64,000 nt of DNA, taken from the NCBI GenBank assembly GCA_047495785.1, contig JBLDXI010000017.1:2542001-2606000 (forward strand). The letters are read 5' to 3'. A model generated the notes under the pieces. That model saw nothing but the letters and a program-made list of their open reading frames with translations. It did no database searches and had not been told where the DNA came from. Origin of the DNA: Lepidodermella squamata. Taxonomy: Eukaryota > Gastrotricha. Shown one piece after another: positions 11,501 to 23,623 of this stretch (position 1 is the first letter of the stretch; every line of letters starts with the position of its first letter). A program made the position numbers and the translations under genes.

Positions 11501-14500
11501 CCAAATCGCCATTACGGCCTCAATTATCGAATTTTGCCGCGATGTGACCGCCTGTTTGACGACCGGAGTTTCGCTGAAGCGAGTTGAGGCTAAGATTATC
11601 GAACAGCTCAATGAGCTGGCCACGACAGTTCTTGGCGAGTTGAGCCTGAAGAACCAGCAAAAAGTCGAAGCCCTTCTAACTATCACTGTTCACAGCCGAG
11701 ATACCGTTGAAAGCCTGATTGCAGACGATATAACCCATGTCAATCACTTTGAATGGACTAAGCAGCTGCGTTTCGATTGGAACGATGCTGATAGCAACTG
11801 TTACATCAGCCAGTTCTCGTCGACCTTTGTCTACGGCTATGAGTACCTTGGCTCATCGTCGCGTTTAGTCCTGACCCCACTTACTGACCGTTGCTACCTC
11901 ACATTGACCTCAGCGCTCAGTTTGAACTTGGGCGGCGCCCCAGCCGGACCAGCCGGTACGGGAAAAACCGAAACTGTGAAAGATCTCGCAAAAGCACTCG
12001 GTAAACAATGCATCGTTTTCAATTGCTCGGAGGGTCTTGATTTCAAAATGCTCGGCAAATTTTTTGCCGGTCTCTGCCAGTCTGGTTGTTGGATTTGCTT
12101 CGACGAATTCAACCGTATAGATCTCGAAGTATTGAGTGTAGTCGCCCAGCAAATCTACACAATTAAGGCGGCGAAAGATGGTATCCTACAGCGATTTTTA
12201 TTCGAAGGGAAGGAGATTAAGTTGAACCCGTCCTGCGGGATTTTTGTTACTATGAACCCGACTTACCTCGGGCGTGTCGAACTTCCCGATAATTTGAAGT
12301 CCCTCTTCCGTCCGGTTGCCATGATGATGCCGGACTACCGCCTTATTGCTGAGGTTATGCTGTTCTCTCAGGGTTTCCGAGCCGCTAAAGTGCTATCGTT
12401 GAAAATTGTCAGTCTTTACCAGTTGGCTAGTAATCAATTATCTCAGCAGAATCATTACGATTTCGGAATGAGAGCGATTAAAACTGTGCTGATTATGGCA
12501 GGAAACAAGCGTAGGATGATGCAAAGAACCGGCGGTGATTCTGGCCGAAAATCGCCCGCCGAATTCGAAAATCTCGAATCTTCAGTTTTGATAAACTCAC
12601 TTCGCGACGCTAATATCCCGAAGCTGATCGCAGGTGACGTGCCAGCTTTTGAGAAAATTATTCAGGATTTATTCCCGGATATCGACGTACCACCAACGAA
12701 GAACCCGTTGCTGCAAAAATCGGTTGAAATCGCATTCAACGACATGGGCCTTGAACAATGGCCGACTCAGATCAACAAAGTCTACGAATTTTTCGACCAA
12801 CTCATCGTTCGACATGGTGTTATGCTGGTCGGCGGTAGTTGTTCCGGTAAAACTGTTGTTCGAACCGCGTTACAACGAGCTTTGACCCTTTTACCGAGCC
12901 TGGGTCTGCAGCCCGATGGTTCGGTTCATGTCGTCAATCGATCATTACGCGGAACTATTGACGTCATCGCGTTAAACCCGAAATGCGTCACGGTTGACCA
13001 GTTGTATGGCGCGACTGATCAAAACACCCTGGAGTGGTCTGACGGGCTAGTCGGAGTTGCGGCGCGACGTCTTGCCGCGAAAACAGCTGCTCATATCGCC
13101 GCGAACCAGCCGAAAATGGATGACTCGAAGTCATCAGTGCGTGACGATGTCGAATCGCCGCCGCCTGGTAGCCGGGTCGAAGCCCCCGAGCAACAATCTG
13201 GGGCTCAGCAACAGAACCAGGCCTGGTCTTGGATTGTACTCGACGGCCCGGTCGACACGATTTGGGTCGAAAATTTGAACACGGTCCTTGACGACACGAA
13301 AATGCTTTGTCTAGCCAATGGTGAGCGGATACGATTTGTTGGTGGAATGCGAGTTATTTTTGAGGTGGATTCGCTGGTCAATGCTTCACCGGCTACGGTC
13401 AGTCGTTGCGCTATGGTGTACGTTGACGCGGCCGATTTAGGCTGGAAGCCTTATATCAAATCTTGGCTTCGTAAACTGCCTCTCACGCTTTCAACCAGCA
13501 TTCGCAACCATTTAACACTGTTATTCGAACACTTTCTGCCGAAAGGATTCGAGTTTTTGCGGAAGCATCATGAGCACATGATCATGAAGCTGCCTGATCT
13601 CACGCTGGTTACGACCCTGTGCAACATTCTAGGGGCGTTGATTCTGTTTTTGAATGAAAACCAAGCCTTCAGTAAGTTGACACCGAAAAGTCCTGAGGAG
13701 GGCGGGGACACGCTGGATGATCATAACACAAAAGCAGGCGGTCAACAGCAGGAAGCCCATAAGAACGAAAAAAATGAGAAGGAACCTCGTGGGAAAGGCC
13801 AGCATCAGGGTAAAATCTACTACCCGCAAAAATACCCGCAAAACATCTTGCCATTCCTCAACAAATTATTCCTATTCGGATTTGTTTGGAGCTACGGCGG
13901 TGTTTTAAGGCGCCTTGACGATTCCGGCGATGACAGTGACTACGGCGATGCTATTAATATTGCCGCTGATTTCGACGCTTTCTGCCACGAAATTTTCGAA
14001 GTTGAACCACCGTTCGGTGTCCGCTTCCCGACAAGTATCGGCACTGTCTACTCTTATTTCGTTGACCTCGAAACGGGAAATTTCGTTCGTTGGGACGTTT
14101 TGATTCCCTCGACCCAGTCGCTGATTGAAACTGCCGGCGGGTCGACCTCAATGCGAATGAACGCAATGGGCGGTGGTGGGTCGAATACGGCCAGTGACGA
14201 GCTAATCCCTACCGTCGATACCATCCGTTTCTCGTTTTTATCCGCGTTATTCTTATTGATTCAAAAACAGCCGGTATTGCTGGTTGGTGAGTCGGGTGTT
14301 GGGAAATCAGCGCTTGTCAAAAACGCTCTGTCTCGGCTATGCAAGGAGAACGGGACAAGTTTGAAGGGTCAAGACACAATTCTTGGCGATGTCTTGAACT
14401 ACACCGATCGCAGCTCATCTATTCTAGATTCCATCGGAATCCTTTCAAGCAATACCGATGACAATTACGTCGCAAATGAATCATTCGATTTGCAATCTCA

Positions 14501-17500
14501 TGTAAGCTTCTAATGTCCCGATATAAGCGTTATTTGATCCGATTTACGCCGTAAAAGTTTATGATAAAAGATCCATCAGCTCGGGCCAAACTGAAGGCCC
14601 TTGATAGTGATGAAGAGGTTTGATATTCAGTTTCGAAAATGAGTTCCCTGATCACTAATTCTATCTGCCTCCTTGGCCAAAGCCTTCAGCCAGCAATTTT
14701 TTACGTTTTCTATTCAAAGAAATTCTTGAATCAGATTTTTCACTTGAGCTGGCCCTGGCCCGTAAAAATTACTTCTATTTAATTTGTTTTTTTTTCAGCT
14801 GAAATTTCGCACATTTTGATGATAATTAAGTCCTCATAAATATTTAAAACTTGTATTTTGGACTTTCAGATGGATGTGAACACGATACTGGGTAAGCAGA
14901 CTGGTCTCATCAGTTTGTCACTGCAGTTTTCGGGTCAAACAATCGCCAGTCGAATGTTGAGCCAAATCGCGTCGAAATTGGTTCGAAAAGGCCGAGATGT
15001 TCTCGGCGCACCTCGCGGCAAACGTCTCCTGATTTACATCGACGACATGAACACCCCAGTTCCGGATCAGTTCGGCGTCCAAGCACCTATGGAACTTCTC
15101 CGCCAGATGGTTGAATGCAACGGGTTTTATGACCCGGAAAAGCTGGTTTGGAAGGAAGTTTCCGACGTTTTGTACCTCGGCGCTTGCGGCCCGCCTGAAG
15201 CGGGTTGCCATCCGTTATCAAAGCGGTTATTGAAACACTTTTGCACCTTGGCGATTCCGCAACCAGGCGCCAGGAGTCTCCAGCACATCTACCAAGTTCG
15301 GCTGGGCAGGTTTTTCCGGGAGGGTGATTTCATGCCAGATGTTAAGGGCTCGCTAACGGCTATTGTCGGAACTGCCGTAGCTTTGTATCAAAAACTCTCC
15401 GTAACCCTGAAACCGACCCCAGTAAAGCTGTGGTACATATTCAATATTCGTGATTTGAGCCGGGTGGTTCTCGGCATGACTGCCGCTAATTCGCACGTGA
15501 TTCATAACAAGGAGCAAATTGCGTACTTGTTCGCGCACGAAATCGTCCGCGTATTTTGCGATCGACTGATTGAACAACGCGATCGCGAAACTTTTTACGC
15601 AATGCTTGCCAGCACGATGCACGATTACTTCAAGGGCCACTGGGATGCGACTGATCTGCAGAATCGAACGCTGTTGTATGCTGATTTTCTGGACACGAGT
15701 GATCCGTCTGCGACTGAGCGCATCTACAAGCCGGTTCAAGATATGAAGCAGTTGGCGAGGGTTGTTGACGAATTCTACCTAAATTCTCAACAAGGCGATA
15801 AGGTATGTCCGGTTTTTAAAATTAAATATTTTTTCGCTGATTCGCGGATAACTCGAATTATTCAAAATTTATTAGCGCGTTGCCGAAGCTTATTTTTTCA
15901 ACCAAGAATCTTCAAGAGTTGTGGTATTTTAATTAATCGTCTGTTTTCCTAGACGTGAAAAGTGATAGAATATAGTTAATATGTTAATGACACTGTAAAC
16001 ATTGATGTTAAAGAAAAATCAAGCCATGATAATGGCTCAATTATCGGGACAGAAAGACGAGTCGAAGGAGGTGAGTGAATTTAACTGAATTAAAATCACA
16101 TGGGTGAAATTACGCTGATTACGCTGTTTAATAAATATATCACGCGCTGGAGCTATTTATAACTAAAATACTAACGCTTTGAATTGTTCGTGCTAATTAG
16201 CGGAGAATGGAATCAGTAAGTTATTTGTCCGTAAACTCGGCGCATCGGAGTTTTCATACTACGTATTCCTATTCCTCTAGTAGACCCCATTAATTTTTAT
16301 AATTAGCGTGACTATGGACATTGGGCGCATAATATATTGAGATATTAATTTTTAAATGTTCTCATCTTGCTTTAATTTATCGTCATTTATCAGCTTGACT
16401 CCAATGTCGGTCGAACATAGACCCCGTTAATTTCGCTAAATCGATAATTGAAATCTTGTATCGGACTGAGTACTTACGTTTTGAAATTATTTAATCGCAG
16501 ATGAATAATGAGGAGGAGGTAAAGATTTATCCGCAAAAAGGCTTTCTTACAATTACAGCTGATACTTTTTATTTGCCTCGGTATTATTGGTATTATGTAT
16601 TCGTGTTCGATTTATTTATTTTATATTTAATTTCTGATTTTATTAGTGTGTGCTGCTTTGAAGCCTTTACCTTAACGCTTAACAGCTAGCCAACCCTAAT
16701 AACTTGAAAATAACGATGAATAATTTGGCTGTTGTTTCTTCAGCTCTCCTTGGTGTTTTTCCACGATGCGTTGGTTCACCTTGTTCGAGCAGCTCGAGTT
16801 TTCCGCCGTAGTATGGGCCACCTGCTCATGGTCGGTATCGATGGCATTGGAAAAACTACGACGGCTCAGCTTGCTGCCTCCCTAGCAGGTATATAATTTA
16901 TAATTTAATTAAAAAATAAAAATAGCTGATTTGAATTGAATAGCCTCAACCTTACCAGGAGAGACCTGTAAGACCAACAAAAAAAATGAAAATTATATGA
17001 TCAATTTACTTGCACGTCACAAAAAATTATGATTTGAACGCCCCGTTATTATGCGACCTTGATAATGATTTTCCGTATTTTTTCCCCTCAGCTGCGCAAA
17101 TGTTTAGGCTGGGTGTTACGCGAAGCTATGGCCGGACTGAGTTTCGTGACGATTTAAAGAAGATTTTCCGCACATCAGGAGTTGCTAACACAAACTGCGT
17201 GTTGCTCATCACCGACGGTGATATCATGCAAGAAGCTCTGATTGAGGACATCTCTTCAATCCTCAACACGGGTGATGTTCCTGATTTGTTCGATAATGAC
17301 GAACTCGACGCAATTATCATGGACACGAAAACGAACGCGACAGCTGCTGAAAGCGCTAGCGGGGAGTTGGACTCGCGAGATGGCATATGGGGCCATTTCT
17401 TGAAGCGCGTGAAAACCAACCTTCATATTTGCTTGGCCATGTCGCCGGCCGGTGACAAATTCCGACAACGCTGCCGGACAAACCCTGCTATTCTAAATTG

Positions 17501-20500
17501 CTGCACCATTGACGTGTTCGAAGTTTGGAACCCTGAGGCTATGATCAATGTTGCTGAGGCTTCATTTGTTCAAGTTGACGCGTTTGTACACCCACAATAC
17601 GACGCTAAAGTAAGAATTTTTACGAATATGCAAATTTTATAATTTAATTGGATTACATTTTGTTGCCGCCGTTTTAATATTGCGCGTTTAATATTATTTG
17701 ATAATGGAACATTTCTTACAGAATCCAAACCCAAATATCCCCCTCGACGTATGTTATAACGATATATATCGCCCCCAAAGCTTGCCACTGCAGCCTATCA
17801 CCGTCATTTAAAATCTTGGCGCATTTAAAAAATACCCATCTACAATTATTGTCAACTTGCTTTTAAAACAATCACTAGCTTCAAAGTCATCACTGAACCT
17901 CGATATTCGCACGATTTGCTACGGAAATAAATGTGTTTATTGCATTTTCCAGGTATTGAAGCAGCGATTGTCAGATGCCTGTGTTGACATTCATAGCTGC
18001 GCTGTTGAAGAAACGAAGCGATTCCGTGAGAAAACGAAGCGAATTTCATACGTAACCCCTGCGTCGTATATGATTCTACTGCGCACATTTGTAGCCACCC
18101 TGGGCTCGACCACCAAGTCTTTGACGAACGAACGCAACCGCCTTAAAATTGGGCTGGAAGAATTGACCGAGGCGAATGAACTCGTTGCGAAAATGCAAGA
18201 TGAGCTTGTGTTACTCGGGCCTCAAATCGAGCAAAAGTCGAAAGATACCGCCGATTTGCTGGACCGGTTACGTCGCGATACTGTCTCAGTCGAAGAAGTC
18301 AAGAAACTCGTCGAGTTGGAGGAACAAAAGTTGAAGCAGGAAACTGATATCATTGAAAAATACGCGATCGAGTGCGAGAAAGATTTAGCCTCTGTTGTTC
18401 CTCAAATTCACGCAGCTATCCAAGCGTTGGATGCTTTGGATAAGTCTGATATCGCAGAATTACGTGTCTACAGCAACCCGCCGGCTATTGTCACCATGGT
18501 CCTAGAGCCTGTTTGCGCCCTTTTAGGCCAGAAAACTGACTGGGCCTCAGCGAAACTCGTGCTGAAAGACCCTGATTTGCTTCGAAAATTGATCCACCTT
18601 GATAAGGAAAACATCGCGACCCCGGTTCTGGCGAAGCTACGCCAATGTACAAGAAACCCGAATTTCATCCCCGATAAAGTTGGCGAGGTTTCAGTCGCTT
18701 GTCGGTCTATGTGTATGTGGGTTCTGGCCGTTCAGCATTACAACGAGGTCTACACAACGGTTGGGCCTAAAAAGCGGCGGCTTCAAGAGGCCCAGGAAGT
18801 TTTGGGTATTTCGAAAACAAATCTCGAGAGAAAACGCGAGACGTTGCGTAAAATCGAGCATCAGCTGAGTTTGTTGAAGCAAAAGTATGAACTCAGCATT
18901 CAAGAACAGGAACAACTGAAACAGAAGCGAATCATCACCGGGGTCCGGTTACAACGGGCCCTTCAGCTGTCTACTGCCTTGGCTGATGAACGTGTTAGAT
19001 GGGGCGATTCTATCATCACGCTAGAACGGCGCCTGTGGTGCGCTATTGGGGACAGCCTCCTTAAAGCCGCAGCTACCGTTTATTTCGGCCCGTTCTCCGC
19101 TGATTTCCGCAGTAATTTGTGGAAACAGTGGATGAAAATTGTCACAGTTCAGTACAAACTACCATTCACTGGCAGCACTCAGATCGACGCAGATTTGTCG
19201 GCAGAGCCTTCGATCGCAAGTGAGACTATATCGACAAGTGGCGCATCTGCATCTGAGCAATCGGAACCTGGCTCGGTAGATTTGATAGGTTTGGCTGTTG
19301 AACCAGTTCAAATTTTGAATTGGTACAACAACAAACTGCCGCGGGACATTCAATCAGTTCAAAACGCGGTTCTTATTTCAAACTGCCAAACTTTCCCGCT
19401 GATTATCGACCCGCAAGGTCAAGCGATAAGGTGGATAAAATCGATGGAAGGCCCTGAATTGCGGGTTTTGGACACTGAAGACCCGCATTATTCGCAAATA
19501 ATGGAGCGAGCTATCAAAGTCGGTGAGCCGGTTTTGATTTCTGGCTTGAAAGAGACATTAGATCCTTACCTTCGATCGCTGCTTCGTAAAGAGATTTACA
19601 TTTCTCGAGGCATTGAAATCATCTTGATAAATAACGTCGAGATTGAGTACAACAAAAATTTCCGACTTTACCTATGCACGGACATTTACAACCCGCATTA
19701 CCTGCCCGCTATTTGCAATCTGGTGACCCTGGTCAATTTCAATGTCACGTTCAACGGTCTACAGGAACAGTTGTTGTCGGAAGTTGTCGAGCAGGAAGAG
19801 CCTGAATTGGAGCACGAGCGCACTAATTTGTTGATTAGTATCGCTGAAACTGGAAAATTGTTGAAAGAACTCGAAAATAAGTCGCTCGAACTGATTCATT
19901 CAGCTCACGGCAGAATTCTGGACGACGAAACGCTCATCCTTACCCTGGAACAAAGTTTGTTACCCCTTGTAAATTTTGAACTGTTTTAAACTATTTTTTT
20001 CTTATCCAGGTAAGGATAAGGCTAAGCACATAGCTGTTAGCCTCAAGGAATCGCAAGAGACGGAAAAGCGGTTAGAGGAAGCTCGAGCCAAGTACTTACC
20101 AGTTGCGGCTAGAGGAGCTACCCTGTACCATTTAATCACCGATCTGGCTTCAATTGATGTCATGTACCGATTTTCCCTCACTTGGTTTGCCGATGTCTTT
20201 AAAACGTCAATCGACATTGATCACCGGCTCGAAACCGCCGATGAATTGGGCGGCCGTTCAAGTGGGCTATCGGTCCGAACTCCAAAGTCGAAATTTCGCC
20301 AGGTCAGTGCCAATATGATGGCCGCGGCGAGGCAGGCTAGTTCCGCGGCGAAACCTTCATCACGCGGCTCGCCATCACCCACATCTCGAATGAGTGGAAA
20401 TAGCCCCGCTTTCGACCGATCGACTTTACTCACGAGACAGCGAGATATGATCGATAGGGTAACATCGACCATCTATTCGATCGTTTCTATGGCGATGTTC

Positions 20501-23243
20501 GCCGACCACCAGCCGCTGTTTTCGTTCCTTCTCGGTGTGAGAATCGCAATTCACGAGAAAACAGTGAGCGAGCGAGATTGGGCGTTATTCGCCCAGATTC
20601 CAAGCTTAGCAGCCGGGGTTGAGGAAAGAACGTTGGCCCAATACGACGGACTCACCTCTATGGAGCGGCTTGAATTTGGAAGTGTATCAGCGGAGAGAGC
20701 TGCTGCTATGTTCCCGCTACCTGCCTTCATTAAGCCTACGACCTGGCAGCAATGCCAGTTCCTTGAGAGCCAAATGCCGATTCAATTCGCCGGATTTCTA
20801 CGCTCACTTCGCTTCAACGAAGGCCAGTGGAGTAAATTTTTCACCGACCCAGACCCTTACACCTTGATGAGTAAGCCGCCCGATCTGCCGGAAACCGAGG
20901 GTGACGACGATGCTTCAAAGGCGAAACCTGTTTTTCATTGGGAAGCTTTGTCGGTTTTCCACCGCCTGATAGTAATTCGAATCCTGCGACCTGATGCGGT
21001 TTCATTTTCAGTTCGCCGTTATGTGGCTGATACGATTGGTGGGTATTACACCGAACCGATCAGTATGGACCTGCATAAACTCTTCAAACAATCGGCGTGT
21101 AATATACCGATAATTTTCATCCTATCACCTGGGGCTGATCCAACTTCGCAGCTTGTTAAATTTATTACAGAAGTTCGCGGCAGTCCGTTATATTTGGACA
21201 TTATCTCCCTTGGACGAGGGCAAGGCGTCAGGGCTGAAGAGCTAATCTCGAAGGCTCAAATTCTGAGGGGTCGTTGGATTTTCCTGCAAAACTGTCATTT
21301 AGCAGCCTCTTGGATGCCTAGCTTACAAGCGATTGTTGAAAGGTTCGGCCGGCCTGATGCTGATATCGACCCTCAATTCAGGCTTTTCCTCAGCTCAAAG
21401 CCTGACCCTTCGTTTCCACTCGGCGTTCTTCAATCCGGCTTGAAAACTACAGTTGAAGCGCCGCGAGGTCTGCGAGCTAAGCTGCAGCTATCCTTGGCCG
21501 GATTGCCTTCCTCGGTCTCGCAAAGATTCGCAATGGTAAACGGTCAGTCGTTTCATTTCCGCAGTTTACTCTACGGCCTTTGCTTCTTCAACTCGATCAT
21601 TCAAGAGCGGAAGAAATTCGGCCCAGTCGGTTGGAATAACATCTACGATTTCAACGCGTCAGATTTGGATGTCTCAGCCCTGCAGCTGAGTCAGCTGATC
21701 GAAACAGACGCAGCAGCCGCTTCCAACATTCCGTGGAATGCCCTGCGTTACCTGACTGGTCACGTGATTTACGGCGGCCGTGTCACTGATAATTGGGACA
21801 GGCGCTGTTTATTAACGATGCTTGATCAGTTTTACTGCGACAAGGCGTTGGAAACCGACAGGCCGTTTACTCCTGATGGAGTCTATAAACCGATTGACCC
21901 GCGAATTTCGCAAATATCCGACCTTAATCAAGTTGTCGATTCACTGCCGCCGAGTGATAGACCGTCAATTTTTGGTATGGACATAGTTGCTGATCGTGCG
22001 TCTCGGGAAGCTGAGGCGAATCGATTGATTGGCGATATTTTGCTGGTCGAACCTCGTTTAGCCCATGCAGTTCTCAGCGAGTCACGAACTCCGGATGAGG
22101 TAGTGCTCGATTTTTGCGCCGATCTAAAGCGCCGCCTGCCGATTTCTGTCGAACTGGACTCGGCTGCTGATGATCCGAATTTCACCATGTCCTCAACTCT
22201 CGCTACAGTTGAAAAACGTAAGCATTTGCGATTTGTTAATTCCTCCTTAATAATTTCGTTTGATTTTTCAAGAACGCATGCAGTCTCTGCCGGACCCAGT
22301 CGTCGATTTACTATCAACCTCAGCGCTGTTTGTTGTGTTGAGGCAAGAAATCGCTCGATATGACGGCTTACTCTCGGCTATTCACTTTTCGGCCGAAGAA
22401 TTGGCTAGTGCTATTCGTGGCGATATCGCTCTGTCGGATAAAATCGAAGCTCTTTACAATTCGCTGTTAAGCTACAAGCTGCCGGAAACGTGGCGGCACC
22501 AGAGCGGCTACGAGTCGAGCAAATCCATGGCCCTGTGGATATCTGACCTCAACAGCCGCTGCATGTTCCTGCGGCATTGGGCCACTTTGGTTCGCGACTT
22601 CTTCGTTTTCCATTGCCCGCAACTTTTCACGAATCGACAACCTGCGGGTCCTATGGCTTCAGTCGCTCCAGGCACGCTGGTTCAAGAGCCGCGAAATATG
22701 CCGAGAGCTTTTTGGCTGTCAGCTTTCATCTACCCTCAGGGTTTCCTCACCGCAGTCTTGCAAATGGCAGCACGTCGTTATCACGTTCCTGTCGACACGC
22801 TTCAGTTCAAATTCACGGTGACGAGTGAGCGGTGGGAGACGAAGCGCGGCATCGTTCAGCAAATTGCCGACGGGCCGCCCGCCCCTGACGCCGGTATATT
22901 AGTCGTTGGCCTGTACCTCGACTCGGCAAAATGGAGCACGGAAAGCTGTTGCCTGGTGTCCCTACAACACGCACAGGATGATAGATTCAACCCATTGCCG
23001 GAAATTCATTTTAACCCCTTGCCAAGCAACCAGCGTCCACCGACTGGATCGAAAGAAGCGGGTAACTCCGAGTACGAGTGTCCAGTTTACCGAACAGCGA
23101 AGCGTGCCGGAATTTTGTCGTCAACTGGCCAGTCGACGAATTTTGTCACATCGGTACAGCTGCCCTCGAGCCGCCCGCCTAGTGAGCTCATTCTTCGCGG
23201 TGTGGCTTTGCTATGTCAACTGGATGACAGAAACGAAAGCTAG
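5580..23243 (+). CDS. DNAH6-like: Axonemal dynein heavy chain, DNAH6-like (single-headed inner arm)
   Basis: I model 21 exons: 5580-5734, 5789-6128, 6377-6514, 6565-6743, 6797-7040, 7092-7392, 7447-7549, 8027-8142, 8319-9824, 9876-10066, 10599-14501, 14558-14617, 14870-15802, 16014-16070, 16501-16518, 16744-16888, 17092-17609, 17722-17748, 17953-19954, 20010-22217, 22273-23243. All phases close, giving about 4704 aa. N-terminal tail and linker come first, then six AAA modules. P1 GPAGTGKT is near residue 1541 with Walker B CFDEFNR, P2 is a GGSCSGKT variant near 1836, P3 GESGVGKS near 2321 with YIDDMN, and P4 GIDGIGKT near 2775. The coiled-coil stalk with microtubule-binding tip (about 3000-3300) and the C-terminal dynein domain ending in STGxSTNFV and LLCQL follow. 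Family role: minus-end microtubule motor of ciliary inner arms. Order, spacing and C-terminus fit DNAH6 best. AAA2 and AAA3 carry Gln/Ser- and Lys/Glu-rich insertions. Small exons (60, 57, 18, 27 nt) are the least certain. Confidence 0.9.
10067..10598 (+). other. 532-bp dynein intron
   Basis: Between the exon ending VNQK and the exon starting SLSVREK. The dynein linker aligns across this junction without a gap, so no exon is needed inside. A cryptic AAGCTACAG segment (10313-10321) bounded by AG and GT is probably not an exon. Confidence 0.6.
16071..16500 (+). other. 430-bp dynein intron
   Basis: AT-rich, with no coding potential seen. The phrase TAGACCCC(A/G)TTAATTT occurs twice, near 16280 and 16420, suggesting a small internal duplication. 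It ends at the acceptor before the 18-nt micro-exon. Confidence 0.5.
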
Positions 23244-23623
23244 ATTTGAACCACATATTATTCCCATCGGTGTGATAATACTCGGAAAATCAAATTTTCA
23301 ACGACTCCTGATTGATATTTTCCGTTGCTTACGAGTGCCAAAAAATTATTTTACTCTATTTTTATTTATTGTTTTACTTCTGTGATTTTTCTCAATGCAT
23401 CTTGAAAAAAATAAACGACACCTGAATTGCATTTGACAATTTTTTATTTTGAAACAAGCCTAAATAATAGGCCATTTGAGACTATAATGGACAGAGTATT
23501 ATACAGATGTCGCATTTGCTAAAACGAATGATCAAAATTTGGCTTCAAAAATAGAAATCTCAGTTCAACTGGGTGGCTCATTTACTGGTCAGCAGCCGCT
23601 ACGTTCTCCTTATTATATCGCAT
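23244..23623. other. Convergent 3' UTR region of dynein and ANKEF1
   Basis: The 380 bp between the two stop codons must hold both 3' UTRs. A plus-strand AATAAA lies at 23410-23415 and a minus-strand AATAAA at 23443-23448, so the two transcripts probably end within a few bases of each other or overlap slightly. No coding sequence is seen. Confidence 0.5.
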
